This document shows, one piece after another, positions 1 through 7,134 of a stretch of DNA of 43,042 nt. Position numbers and translations under genes: made by a program. The notes under the pieces are model-generated. The model saw only the letters and a list, made by a program, of their open reading frames with translations, was not told the origin of the DNA and did not search any database. Position 1 is the first letter of the stretch; each line of letters begins with the position of its first letter. The DNA is from Acidobacteriota bacterium (GTDB taxonomy: Bacteria > Acidobacteriota > Vicinamibacteria > Vicinamibacterales > UBA8438), in assembly GCA_002726085.1 (NCBI GenBank), contig PBRZ01000152.1, positions 1 to 43,042 on the forward strand, given 5' to 3'.

Positions 1-1035
1 CGCGAGTGCCCGTTGGTAGGCTAGATATGAGCTTCGCTCTCTCTTAACAATTGGAACGACCATAGGGGGCGGGTCACTTCCGTCCGCGGTGAAGGTGCCC
101 GGATCGTTGAAGGTGGTTTCATACGAGGCGGTCGGGATGCCCTTGGTGCGTACGGCATAGGACCCCTGAAACGTGAAGTCGTTGACGCCCACCTTGCCAA
201 AGACGTTTTGAGAGCTCTCGTAGTCGGCACTCACCGCGACACCACCGTTCACGTCGGCAAACTCCGGGAAGAAGAGGTCTTGCCCATCGCTGTCCGTCAG
301 CGTGCTCGAAAGGACCAGGTCCACGCCGTTCGAAAATCGTTCGCCGTAATCCACCCGGCCGGCGCCCGTCCCAAAAGACCCAAGTGCCCCCGTGAGTTGC
401 GCCCCGCTCACCTGGCGGCCGCTCTTCGTGATGACGTTGACGACGCCGAAGAAGGCACTGGTGCCATACAGCGACGAGCTCGGCCCGCGCGCGATCTCGA
501 CGCGCTCGATCAGATCGATGTCGATGGGGAAATCCAGGCCGATACCGACGGCGTTGTAGACACCGTCGTTGGTCCGAAATCCATCTACCAGAACCAACAG
601 TCGCGAGTTGAAGTCCGCGGGGCGCCCGAAGCCACGGACACCCGCATAGGAGAAGTTGCGGTCGTTCGTCGTGTAGAAACCGCGGGCGTTGCGAAGCACA
701 TCCGCAAGGGTGCGGTAGCCATATCGTCGAATCTCCTCGGCGGTGACGATGCTCACGGATGAGGGGGCCTCGGTCACTTTCTGCTCGTACTTGGAAGCCC
801 CGAAAACCGATGGGATCTCTTGAAACAACAGAGACTCGCCGAAGTCCGTATCCTGGGAGTCACCCACGAGTGATTCCGATCCTGTCGTCTGCGACAAGGC
901 TGGCACGGCCAGGAGCAACAAGAGGACGATCGACGGGAACACGTGCCAGTGGCCAGGATTCGCAGCATACGGACGCACGCCGGCCGCGTCGTTCTCGGAC
1001 TGGATCGCAGGAGGCGATGTCTGTTGCTCTTGCAC
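1..1035 (-). CDS. TonB-dependent receptor, N-terminal part (runs off window edge)
   Basis: Outer-membrane active-transport receptor; the first 345 residues are present and the frame is open to base 1. Start chosen at a GTG (1035) because a strong Shine-Dalgarno (GAGGAGAGGGG) lies about 8 nt upstream. Residues 1-30 form an N-terminal extension, then a hydrophobic signal (IVLLLLLAVPALSQ). The plug follows: EAPSSVSIVTAEEIRRYGYR, LADVLRNARGF, VRGFGRP, LLVLVDGFRTNDGVYN, ERVEIARGPSSSLYGTSAF and VVNVITKSG are textbook TonB-plug signatures. Barrel strands begin near residue 210. No carboxypeptidase-like domain precedes the plug. The substrate cannot be told from this part. An extended cytoplasmic stretch before the signal is slightly unusual; an internal GTG at 978 is the alternative start. 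Confidence 0.88.
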   Translation of the reverse strand, partial: MQEQQTSPPAIQSENDAAGVRPYAANPGHWHVFPSIVLLLLLAVPALSQTTGSESLVGDSQDTDFGESLLFQEIPSVFGASKYEQKVTEAPSSVSIVTAEEIRRYGYRTLADVLRNARGFYTTNDRNFSYAGVRGFGRPADFNSRLLVLVDGFRTNDGVYNAVGIGLDFPIDIDLIERVEIARGPSSSLYGTSAFFGVVNVITKSGRQVSGAQLTGALGSFGTGAGRVDYGERFSNGVDLVLSSTLTDSDGQDLFFPEFADVNGGVAVSADYESSQNVFGKVGVNDFTFQGSYAVRTKGIPTASYETTFNDPGTFTADGSDPPPMVVPIVKRERSSYLAYQRALA

Positions 1036-1247
1036 GGGTCTGTCCCCTCTCCTCGTATGCGTGGCCGGCGCCACGCTCGTCTCGGTCAATAGAGCCCTCG
1101 CGTGTCCCAACACCGCGTTCGTGAGCGGACGCAGGGCTGCAGGCCCGACGCGAACGGTCACCACCAGGGAATCGGCCCAGAACGCGGATCACTTGAAGAA
1201 TCGCCGACGGACAAGGGAACACCCGCGCGTTCGTGGAAGGCCCGGCG
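1036..1247. other. Gap upstream of the TonB receptor, nothing recognised
   Basis: With the adjoining repeat element this makes a gene-free stretch of about 460 bases before the next remnant at 1500. Open frames here are antisense or frame-shifted, arginine-rich and lack ribosome binding sites. It presumably holds the receptor promoter, but no convincing -35/-10 pair was found. Confidence 0.5.
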
Positions 1248-1495
1248 TCCTGGCGAGGCGCAGCTCTTCTTGGCGGGGCTACGCCCCACCCCGCACACGA
1301 CCGCTACGCGTCCCTCGATGAACTCGGGACGCCCCGAGCCTGTTGCCGAGGGGCGGGGACCACGAAAGGCCCACGCCGCGTCCGCGGGTGCGGCGTGGGG
1401 CGGTGGGGCCCCACAAGCACCCGCGTGGGGTTCGGGGCGAAGCCCCGTCTGAAGAAAGACGAAGCAACGGCGTCCAGGCGGGCGCCTCGCCAGGA
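1248..1495. mobile_element. MITE-like element with 14-bp perfect terminal inverted repeats
   Basis: TCCTGGCGAGGCGC at 1248-1261 is repeated exactly in inverted orientation at 1482-1495. Subterminal palindromes mirror each other: GGGGCTACGCCCC at 1275-1287 and CGGGGCGAAGCCCCG at 1433-1447. An inner stem CCACGCCGC/GCGGCGTGG sits at 1371-1379 and 1390-1398. No coding capacity is credible. It ends 5 bases from the stop codon of the cyclase remnant. Interpretation as a non-autonomous element is inference from the inverted repeats and lack of genes. Confidence 0.5.
1388..1438 (+). repeat. GC-rich about 50-bp direct repeat, copy 1
   Basis: Contains GGGGCCCCACAAGCACC followed by GCGTGGGGT. It aligns base for base with 2018-2067, with a handful of substitutions. 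It lies inside the inverted-repeat element and includes the 12-bp palindrome GTGGGGCCCCAC. Confidence 0.65.
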
Positions 1496-1499
1496 TAAC

Positions 1500-1706
1500 C
1501 TAGAAGATCGCCAGCGCGTTGACGGGCGATCCGGTGCCGGTCTCGACCGCGAGCGGGGCGGCCACGAGCATGAACTCCCAGCGGTTCAGCCGGGCGGCGG
1601 TCTCGGCCAGCGCTTCCAGGTCCTGGTTGTCGAACAGGTCCACACCCATCGCGACGATCGTTAACAGGTGCACCGGCAGCCCGACGCCTTCGATCTGCGA
1701 TGGCAC
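1500..1706 (-). pseudogene. Cyclase-family (kynurenine formamidase-like) C-terminal remnant
   Basis: About 65 residues match the C-terminal end of the metal-dependent cyclase/kynurenine formamidase fold. The stretches VGLPVHLLTIVAMGVDLFDN, LEALAETAARLNRWEFML and VETGTGSPVNALAIF are characteristic, and a normal stop codon is present. Intact members are several times longer and carry the metal site in their N-terminal part, which is absent here: upstream DNA is unrelated low-complexity coding noise. No ribosome binding site precedes the first possible start. It is a truncated relic, probably non-functional, lying next to the inverted-repeat element. Confidence 0.7.
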
Positions 1707-1840
1707 GACGTCGCTCGCCGCGTCGCCGCCGGGAGGACCTCTGGCCGGATGGCTCCCGCTCGTGGTGTGGAGCTGGTGCGTGGGTGTCGTGTTGCTGTCG
1801 GGACGGCTGGCGAAGGCTCCGTTCCCAGGGTGTGTCTAAT

Positions 1841-2020
1841 AGCGCCTATCGTCTCATCACTTTGGTGGGCGGCACGCCCGACGCGAAGGTGATGGCATTC
1901 GACCGCACGGCGGCTGACGAGGTCTGGCGCGCGGTCTCGTCACTCGATTCTGAAACGGGCGAAGCGTACTGGGAGCAACCGCTCGAAGTCGACTACGACG
2001 TGACGGTGGCGACCCCGGTG
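1841..2020 (+). pseudogene. PQQ-like beta-propeller remnant with internal deletion
   Basis: A 60-residue island in frame reads AYRLITLVGGTPDAKVMAFD and VWRAVSSLDSETGEAYWE, then VATPV. It aligns with the middle of the intact PQQ-like protein at 7135-8481 (LICLVGGEPDAKMMAFD, WRALSS, SSLDPETGEIYWE, NPATPV). Relative to that protein about 30 residues are missing exactly between two Ser-Ser pairs, as from a deletion between short repeats. Flanking sequence has no propeller similarity and there is no start or ribosome site. Its 3-prime edge runs straight into the 2018-2067 repeat. Confidence 0.65.
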
Positions 2021-2067
2021 CGGCGTGGAGCAACGGGGCCCCACAAGCACCGGCGTGGGGTCCGAGC
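2018..2067 (+). repeat. GC-rich about 50-bp direct repeat, copy 2
   Basis: Second copy of the repeat at 1388-1438, 630 bases away in the same orientation. It abuts the truncated end of the propeller remnant and lies just beyond the stop codon of the serine hydrolase gene. The two copies bracket the decayed region. Confidence 0.65.
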
Positions 2068-2078
2068 AAACGCCCCGG

Positions 2079-3383
2079 CTAATCGATAATCGCCTGATAC
2101 GTCATCGAGGCCATGTCCGGGCGCAGGTTGAGGTGTGTGTAGGGCCGAAGCTGCTGCATCAAGATGCCGATGACCTCTTCTCTCGGATCGACCCAGAAGA
2201 TTGTGCCGAACGCGCCGCTCCAGTAGTACGACCCTTCCGAGCGCGGGGTGGCGGCCGGCCCGAGATCGGTGACAATCGCATAGCCTAGGCCGAACCCGTA
2301 GCCGGGACCGGCCAGCCAGATGCCCTTGTCGCCGGTGTGGTTGGTGGTCATCATCTCGACGGTCTTCGGGCTGACGATGCGGGCGCCGTCGAGCTCGCCG
2401 CGGTTCAGCATCATCTGGTGGAACCTGAAGTAGTCGCGCGCGGTCGATACCAAGCCACCGGCGCCGCTGAAATAGACGTGCGGCTCGGCCACATAGCGGC
2501 TCTCTGCTGTGGGTGCCTCCGACAGCGCGATCTTACCGTTGGCGTCCGGACGATAGAGCGCCGTGAACCGGTCAAGCTTCGACTGCGGTAGATAGAAATG
2601 CGTATCGGTCATGTCGAGCGGCTCGAAAATTCGCTCCTTGAGGAACGCGTCGAGCGTCTGCCCCGACATCACCTCGACCAGACGGCCCGCGACATCGGTC
2701 GCGCGCCCGTATTCCCAGTGGTCACCCGGCTGGAAATTGAGCGGCAGCTCGGCCAGCCGCTTCAGCATGTCGCCCACCGTGTCTCCCGGTTTGGTCTGCG
2801 CCGACATCCGCTGGAACTCCGGCTGCGTGATGCCGCGATAGCTGTTCGCCAGTCCAGCTGTGTGGGTCAGAATCTGCTGCACGGTGATCTGCCGCGCCGC
2901 CGGAACGGTCTTGAAGCGACCGGTCAGCCGCTCTTGCGGCGGCGACGGAATCGCGACTTGCATGTCGGCGAACTCCGGCAACCACTTCGAGATCGGGTCG
3001 CGCAGCTGGAAGTGCCCCTCCTCGTAGAGCATCATCAGCGCCGTCGAGACGATCGGCTTCGTCATCGACGCGATGCGGAAGATCGAGTCGTGCGTCATCG
3101 GCGAGCCGCTCTCAGCGTCGCGCTCTCCCAGCGCCGAGAAATGCACTACCTTTCCACGCCGAGCCACCAGCGCCACCACCCCGGGCGTCTCGTTGCGGTC
3201 GATGTAGGCCTGCATGACCTCGTCGAGGCGCTCGAGCCGCTCCGACGACATTCCGACCGTCTCCGGCTCGGCGGTCGGTAGTCCATCCATCACCGGCAGA
3301 TCGGCCGCGGCGCCTCTGAGTCCGGTCGTCACGGCGATCGCCGCGATCGCTACCAACCCGAGCCATTTGATCGATCTCTTCAT
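2079..3383 (-). CDS. Serine hydrolase, beta-lactamase/penicillin-binding-protein class C family
   Basis: Exported serine hydrolase of 434 residues, the family that includes class C beta-lactamases, DD-peptidases and esterases; the substrate is unknown. Start chosen at ATG 3383, which has AAGGAGG 6 nt upstream and begins a clean signal peptide (KWLGLVAIAAIAVTTGLRGAAA). The catalytic SxxK motif is S106-M-T-K109 in RIASMTKP. The second-motif region is WEYGRATDVAGRLVEV, and the third is replaced by the SGAFGT-type loop common in esterase-like members. Transcribed alone, downstream of the toxin-antitoxin pair, with 127 bases between. The beta-lactamase label does not imply antibiotic resistance here. 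Confidence 0.88.
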   Translation of the reverse strand: MKRSIKWLGLVAIAAIAVTTGLRGAAADLPVMDGLPTAEPETVGMSSERLERLDEVMQAYIDRNETPGVVALVARRGKVVHFSALGERDAESGSPMTHDSIFRIASMTKPIVSTALMMLYEEGHFQLRDPISKWLPEFADMQVAIPSPPQERLTGRFKTVPAARQITVQQILTHTAGLANSYRGITQPEFQRMSAQTKPGDTVGDMLKRLAELPLNFQPGDHWEYGRATDVAGRLVEVMSGQTLDAFLKERIFEPLDMTDTHFYLPQSKLDRFTALYRPDANGKIALSEAPTAESRYVAEPHVYFSGAGGLVSTARDYFRFHQMMLNRGELDGARIVSPKTVEMMTTNHTGDKGIWLAGPGYGFGLGYAIVTDLGPAATPRSEGSYYWSGAFGTIFWVDPREEVIGILMQQLRPYTHLNLRPDMASMTYQAIID

Positions 3384-3426
3384 GTCAGCCTCCTTGCCGA
3401 TGTTCTGCACCGCCCTCCGATAGCAA

Positions 3427-3440
3427 GGGCCTTCAGGCCC
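3427..3440. other. Small GC-rich hairpin upstream of the serine hydrolase
   Basis: GGGCCTTCAGGCCC folds on itself and is followed by GCCAC. The same arrangement (CAGGCCTGAAGGCCTGCGCCAC) occurs in the tandem hairpin at 18547-18590, so this may be a dispersed intergenic stem-loop family. It lies between the toxin stop codon and the hydrolase start and could attenuate transcription. Confidence 0.4.
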
Positions 3441-3510
3441 GCCACGTCGATCGGTGTCGAGTGTATCTCGAAAGTGCGAGCTCTTGACCCAGCCCAAGCC
3501 GGCCCACCGG

Positions 3511-3909
3511 CTACCAAACCGACTGGACATGCTCGTAGTCGCGGATCGCGCGATCTTTGGTCACCAGCCTCGCGCCGTGGTGACGGGCGGTGGCGACGAT
3601 GATCTGATCGGCTGGGTCCCCATGAAACGGGGGCGGCAAGCGACAGCTCTCGACGAGTACCGGCCGCGACAACTCCACCAACTGCAGGCCGTCACGCAGT
3701 GTCGCGATATCGAGCCACTCGTCGAGCGGTCGATCCAGGACGATCTGCTCTTTCGCCACTTTCCTGGCGAGCTCCCAGAGCGAGATGAGCGATAGCTGCA
3801 GCGTTCCAGCCCCAATCCCCGCTGCGATGACCGCCCCAGCACGCTTCGAGAGCCGCCGATCTTCGACGACCCACCAGAGCCAGGCGTGGGTATCAAGCAG
3901 AATCGGCAT
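3511..3909 (-). CDS. vapC: Type II toxin, PIN-domain (VapC family) ribonuclease
   Basis: 132-residue PIN-domain RNase toxin, expected to cleave RNA when its antitoxin is lost. The acidic Mg2+-binding residues are visible: D6 in LLDTHAWLWW, E46 in SLWELARK, D98/D101 in HGDPADQIIVATA and D119 in LVTKDRAI. Length is typical of the family. The gene overlaps the antitoxin gene by 17 bases in another frame, so translation is coupled. No key residue is missing and the toxin looks active. Confidence 0.9.
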   Translation of the reverse strand: MPILLDTHAWLWWVVEDRRLSKRAGAVIAAGIGAGTLQLSLISLWELARKVAKEQIVLDRPLDEWLDIATLRDGLQLVELSRPVLVESCRLPPPFHGDPADQIIVATARHHGARLVTKDRAIRDYEHVQSVW

Positions 3910-4117
3910 CCCACCGCTCTCCGGTACGATACGGGTCTCCGGTCTCCTTCAGCACACTGCCGACGAGGCTGCGCTCTGTCGCAGGCTCCAGATACGGCAC
4001 CAACGTCGCCACCGGTCGACCACGTTTTGTGATGACGACCTGAGACCGCGTCCTTTCGACTTCGTCCAACGTCTTTAGGCAGACATCCTTGAATTTTCCG
4101 GCTGCAATCGTCTTCAT
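3893..4117 (-). CDS. Type II antitoxin, Phd/YefM family
   Basis: 74-residue antitoxin paired with the PIN toxin. The N-terminal half (MKTIAAGKFKDVCLKTLDEV, then QVVITKRGRPVATLVP) is the Phd/YefM DNA-binding dimer fold; the acidic tail (DPYRTGERWDAD) would wrap the toxin. ATG 4117 was chosen over an in-frame upstream start at 4153 because the family begins there and a strong promoter ends just before it. There is no Shine-Dalgarno: the predicted transcript starts at or next to the A of this ATG, so the mRNA is probably leaderless. Autoregulation through the palindrome at 4132-4149 is expected. Confidence 0.87.
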   Translation of the reverse strand: MKTIAAGKFKDVCLKTLDEVERTRSQVVITKRGRPVATLVPYLEPATERSLVGSVLKETGDPYRTGERWDADSA

Positions 4118-4123
4118 TTGAAC

Positions 4124-4153
4124 AATATAGCCATGACCATATGGCCATGTCAA
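4124..4153 (-). promoter_or_regulatory. Sigma70-type promoter of the toxin-antitoxin operon
   Basis: Reading the minus strand, TTGACA (4153-4148, perfect -35) is followed by an 18-bp spacer and TATATT (4129-4124, one mismatch to TATAAT). The expected start about 7 nt downstream falls at 4117, the first base of the antitoxin ATG. Confidence 0.75.
4132..4149. promoter_or_regulatory. Palindromic operator for toxin-antitoxin autorepression
   Basis: CATGACCATATGGCCATG is an 18-bp palindrome with a single mismatched pair. It fills the spacer between the -35 and -10 boxes and touches the -35. This is the position expected for binding by a Phd/YefM antitoxin or the toxin-antitoxin complex; the binding itself is inferred. 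Confidence 0.65.
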
Positions 4154-4194
4154 TTACACTCGATTCAGTCTCCTCCGGCAGACAACCTGGTCCG

Positions 4195-5433
4195 TCACCG
4201 GGCGAACAGCTCGAGCGGCACCGACCAGCCCATTTCGTAGTAGCCACGTGGGGTGGGATGAATGCCGTCGCAATCGAAGGCGGGCGCAATGCGGTCCAGA
4301 TCCGCGCCATCGCGAACGGCCTGGTCAAAGTCCAGGACACCGTCGAACGGCGCGTCGCCTCGCATCCAGGCGTTGACCTCATTACGGATACGGGTCTTGG
4401 CAGGGGTCCAGCCCGAATTGTTCGGTGTGGGCGCGCGATTGTGTCGCGGAATAATCGTGACGCCGTGGACCCGAAGTCCACGGGCATGCCCCTGCTCGAT
4501 GATCGTCTCCATCCCCGAGATCACCGACCGCGCAGTCGCCTCTCGGCGAATGTCGTTGGTCCCCATGAAGAGCACCACATCGGTGACACCGGCATGCGAG
4601 AACACGTCCCGCTCGAGCCGCTCGACGCCAGGGGTGCTGTTCGGCGCGGGCTGGAGCCCCTCGCGGGTAACGGTATTGCCGCCGATTCCCTCGTTGACCA
4701 CTGCGCGTCGTCTCGCCGCATCTCCGCTCATGTCGAGCCGGACCGCCAGCCAGTCTTCCCAACGGTCATAGCCATCCACGGTGCCACAGGACCCGTCGGT
4801 GATCGAGTCGCCGAACGCGACGATGGCACCACCGACCGACGTGGTCAGCACGTCGACGCCCTTGAGCCACCACATCGACGTGATCCTCTCGTCCAGACCC
4901 TCGCGACTCTCACTGGACGTCAGATCGCCCGCGCCGTCGGCGCTCAGATAGGACGTGACCAGCGCGCCACGGTGCAGACTGGGGCGCACGTTCTCACCCG
5001 GCAGATGCAGACTGATCGCGAGATCCTGCCTGGACAGCACCGCGAACTGGACCGGGTCGCTCTGGACGCTCCCGCCCGGCGGAATCGTCACACCAGGCTC
5101 CCCGTCGAACCGCAGAGGCTGGTTCGTCCCCGGCACCAGCGCAGCGCCACGCATCCGCTGGGCGACCGAGGCGGAGCCGATCTGTAGCGGCTCGGTGCCA
5201 TAGGTATTGTCGAAACGGATCCGCACCGATTCTCCGCTCGCTGTCACTCGCGCGATCAGCCTGACCGTGACGTCGGTGACACCCTCTTCACCCAGGCCCT
5301 GCTGCGATGTCGTCCAGGCAGTGACCCACTGGGCCGCCGGCGCTTGTGCGTCGACCGGCTCCATGCCGTGTGCCAACAGGGCCGCCACCGCGGCGGCGAT
5401 GGCCAGTATCCGAGAATTTAGACGTTGTGACAT
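4195..5433 (-). CDS. SGNH/GDSL hydrolase, secreted
   Basis: 412-residue exported esterase-type hydrolase. Start at ATG 5433 begins a signal peptide (RILAIAAAVAALLAHG) and has TTGGAG about 8 nt upstream. The catalytic blocks are in order: GDS with nucleophile S210 in VAFGDSITDG, the GxxGN block at GIGGN (249-253), GTND (291-294) and D389/H392 in CDGIHPT. The roughly 170 residues before block I form a beta-rich domain seen in secreted GDSL proteins of this type. Third gene of a likely operon with the propeller (7135) and phosphoesterase (5514) genes; 80 bases separate it from the latter. The natural substrate, perhaps an acetylated glycan or lipid, cannot be told. Confidence 0.9.
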   Translation of the reverse strand: MSQRLNSRILAIAAAVAALLAHGMEPVDAQAPAAQWVTAWTTSQQGLGEEGVTDVTVRLIARVTASGESVRIRFDNTYGTEPLQIGSASVAQRMRGAALVPGTNQPLRFDGEPGVTIPPGGSVQSDPVQFAVLSRQDLAISLHLPGENVRPSLHRGALVTSYLSADGAGDLTSSESREGLDERITSMWWLKGVDVLTTSVGGAIVAFGDSITDGSCGTVDGYDRWEDWLAVRLDMSGDAARRRAVVNEGIGGNTVTREGLQPAPNSTPGVERLERDVFSHAGVTDVVLFMGTNDIRREATARSVISGMETIIEQGHARGLRVHGVTIIPRHNRAPTPNNSGWTPAKTRIRNEVNAWMRGDAPFDGVLDFDQAVRDGADLDRIAPAFDCDGIHPTPRGYYEMGWSVPLELFAR

Positions 5434-5513
5434 ATCTTGTGCTCCAAGAAAAGACCGGACGCGTGCCGGTGGCGCCGGCATTCCACGCGACTGCCCGTTC
5501 CGGTTGTGCCCGA

Positions 5514-7133
5514 TCACTCCGAAATCTGACGCGCGCATGCGCCCGCCATCGACCATACGCCATCGACATCCTGACGCCAGTACCGCAGCATCGGGGGCCC
5601 TGGCTGGTCGGTATATGGGTCGATCTGCACGAAGCTGTAGCAGGGCGCCAGCTGTTCGGGCCGCAGTGTCGCGATCAACTCGGCATCCGACACACCGCGC
5701 GCCTCCTGGAACCGATCCAGCGCCACCGGAGTCACCGTACGCTGCCACGCCCCGGCATTGATCACCACGGGCGTAACGGCATCTCGGACAGGCGAAAAGC
5801 CATCGACGACGTAGGCCCGACCGGCCTCCACTCGGGTGAAGTTACCCTGACGATAGTCGGCCAGATGGGTGTGCCCGTGCACGAACACCGCGACCCGGCG
5901 CCGGTCATCCTGTATCCGCTCGAGATGGCGCAGCGCCAGGCGATCGCGCGACTGCCAGAAATACTCGAACCGCGATTCTGTCGTCTCCGGTGTCCGTGCG
6001 CACTCAGCCACCGGCGGCCCGGTCGGGTCGAGCTGCGTCAGAATCCGCTCGAACCGGCGTCTGGCCCGGCGCACCGCCGCACGGCGGTCGCACACCGCCC
6101 GGAGCTCGTCGTCGGTCAGCGCACCCATCAGCCGGTCCAGGTGCCCATCGTCCAGCGCGCGGGCCGCGAGCGGCTTGAACCGGTCGTCATCGGGAAGCGA
6201 GTCTACGAGAAAGCCGGCGCCCTGAGCCCGCACCACGGCAAGATCCCAGACCGGCGCTTCGACGTCACCGCGGTCGAGGTCCATGCGGAATTGCTGCCAC
6301 GATGACCGGAACAGGAACAGTCGCAGGAGCGAGGCTGCGTCCACACCGATGTCGTCAGCGCCACCGGCCGACAGCGCATAACGCAGCCCGGCGCTGTCAT
6401 CCGCCAGGTTGTCGATGACCGGAAATCGCGGCTCATGCTCGTCGAACAGCGCCTGCATCAGCTGCTGGCCCCACGGACGGGCAAGATGCCGCCGACCGGA
6501 CCGCGTGATGAACGGCTCCGGCCACCCCTCGAACCGATCCGCCCGGCCCTCGATCTGGTGGCCATGCTCGGCATGCACCAGTCCGTCTCGCGACCGCCAG
6601 ACGCCGTCTATCGCCACCGTCACGCGTCCCGGCGAGCCGAACGCGGCCACCGCCCGGTCCCCGACAGCCGGGAACAGCAGTGCCGCATCGTGGTCACCCG
6701 GCACGATGACCACGCGGTTGTCCGCGTTGCCGGCAAAAGCGCCGAAGGCCTCCAGCTCACGCACATGTGCGCCAAGCACCCGCTCGAGCCTGGCCAACGC
6801 CTCGGGCTCGGTGCATCCCAGGTCCGCCGCCACATGCGCGCACGCGACCTCGGCCGACTGCGTCAAATCGAAGGTGTCGCCGTTGAGGATGAGGTCGGTC
6901 GCGTCGCGCTCGTCGGACAGCGCCGTCAGAAACAGCTCGAGCTCAGCGGCCCAGCGGAAATCCTCAGTGGCGAGCCACGTGCCCCGAGCGTCCCGCCCTC
7001 CCCCCATGTGCAGATCGGAGAGCACCACGATGCGGCGCGACGCAGCCGAGGGCGCTTGCGCACGCATCGCCACGTCGAACGACAATGCCAGACCGATGAG
7101 CACGAGCAGAAGCGCACGACGTGGACCGTCCAC
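5514..7133 (-). CDS. Exported metallophosphoesterase
   Basis: 539-residue calcineurin-like phosphoesterase with a dinuclear metal site. GTG 7133 is preferred as start because it lies one base after the stop of the upstream propeller gene and opens a signal peptide (RALLLVLIGLALSFDVAMRA); an in-frame ATG at 7178 inside that gene is the alternative. Metal ligands: D40 and H42 in VVLSDLHMGG, D86 in NGDTFD, a GDHD block near 146-149 in place of the usual GNHE, H190/H192 in AEHGH, and HGHTH late in the protein. The Asn of GNHE is replaced by Asp, so activity should not be assumed. Operon with 7135 and 4195. Confidence 0.85.
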   Translation of the reverse strand: MDGPRRALLLVLIGLALSFDVAMRAQAPSAASRRIVVLSDLHMGGGRDARGTWLATEDFRWAAELELFLTALSDERDATDLILNGDTFDLTQSAEVACAHVAADLGCTEPEALARLERVLGAHVRELEAFGAFAGNADNRVVIVPGDHDAALLFPAVGDRAVAAFGSPGRVTVAIDGVWRSRDGLVHAEHGHQIEGRADRFEGWPEPFITRSGRRHLARPWGQQLMQALFDEHEPRFPVIDNLADDSAGLRYALSAGGADDIGVDAASLLRLFLFRSSWQQFRMDLDRGDVEAPVWDLAVVRAQGAGFLVDSLPDDDRFKPLAARALDDGHLDRLMGALTDDELRAVCDRRAAVRRARRRFERILTQLDPTGPPVAECARTPETTESRFEYFWQSRDRLALRHLERIQDDRRRVAVFVHGHTHLADYRQGNFTRVEAGRAYVVDGFSPVRDAVTPVVINAGAWQRTVTPVALDRFQEARGVSDAELIATLRPEQLAPCYSFVQIDPYTDQPGPPMLRYWRQDVDGVWSMAGACARQISE

Positions 7134-7134
7134 G

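Noticed and set aside
1061-1664. Several overlapping plus-strand frames in the inverted-repeat region
   Set aside because: Arg/Gly/Pro-rich, mutually overlapping, without ribosome sites; explained by GC-rich palindromes.
2079-3383. Antibiotic-resistance beta-lactamase
   Set aside because: The serine hydrolase belongs to the broad class C-like esterase/peptidase family; nothing in the sequence supports drug hydrolysis.
3561-4487. Minus-strand 308-residue frame
   Set aside because: It crosses the toxin, antitoxin and hydrolase genes in another frame, is Ser/Arg-rich and has no recognisable domain.
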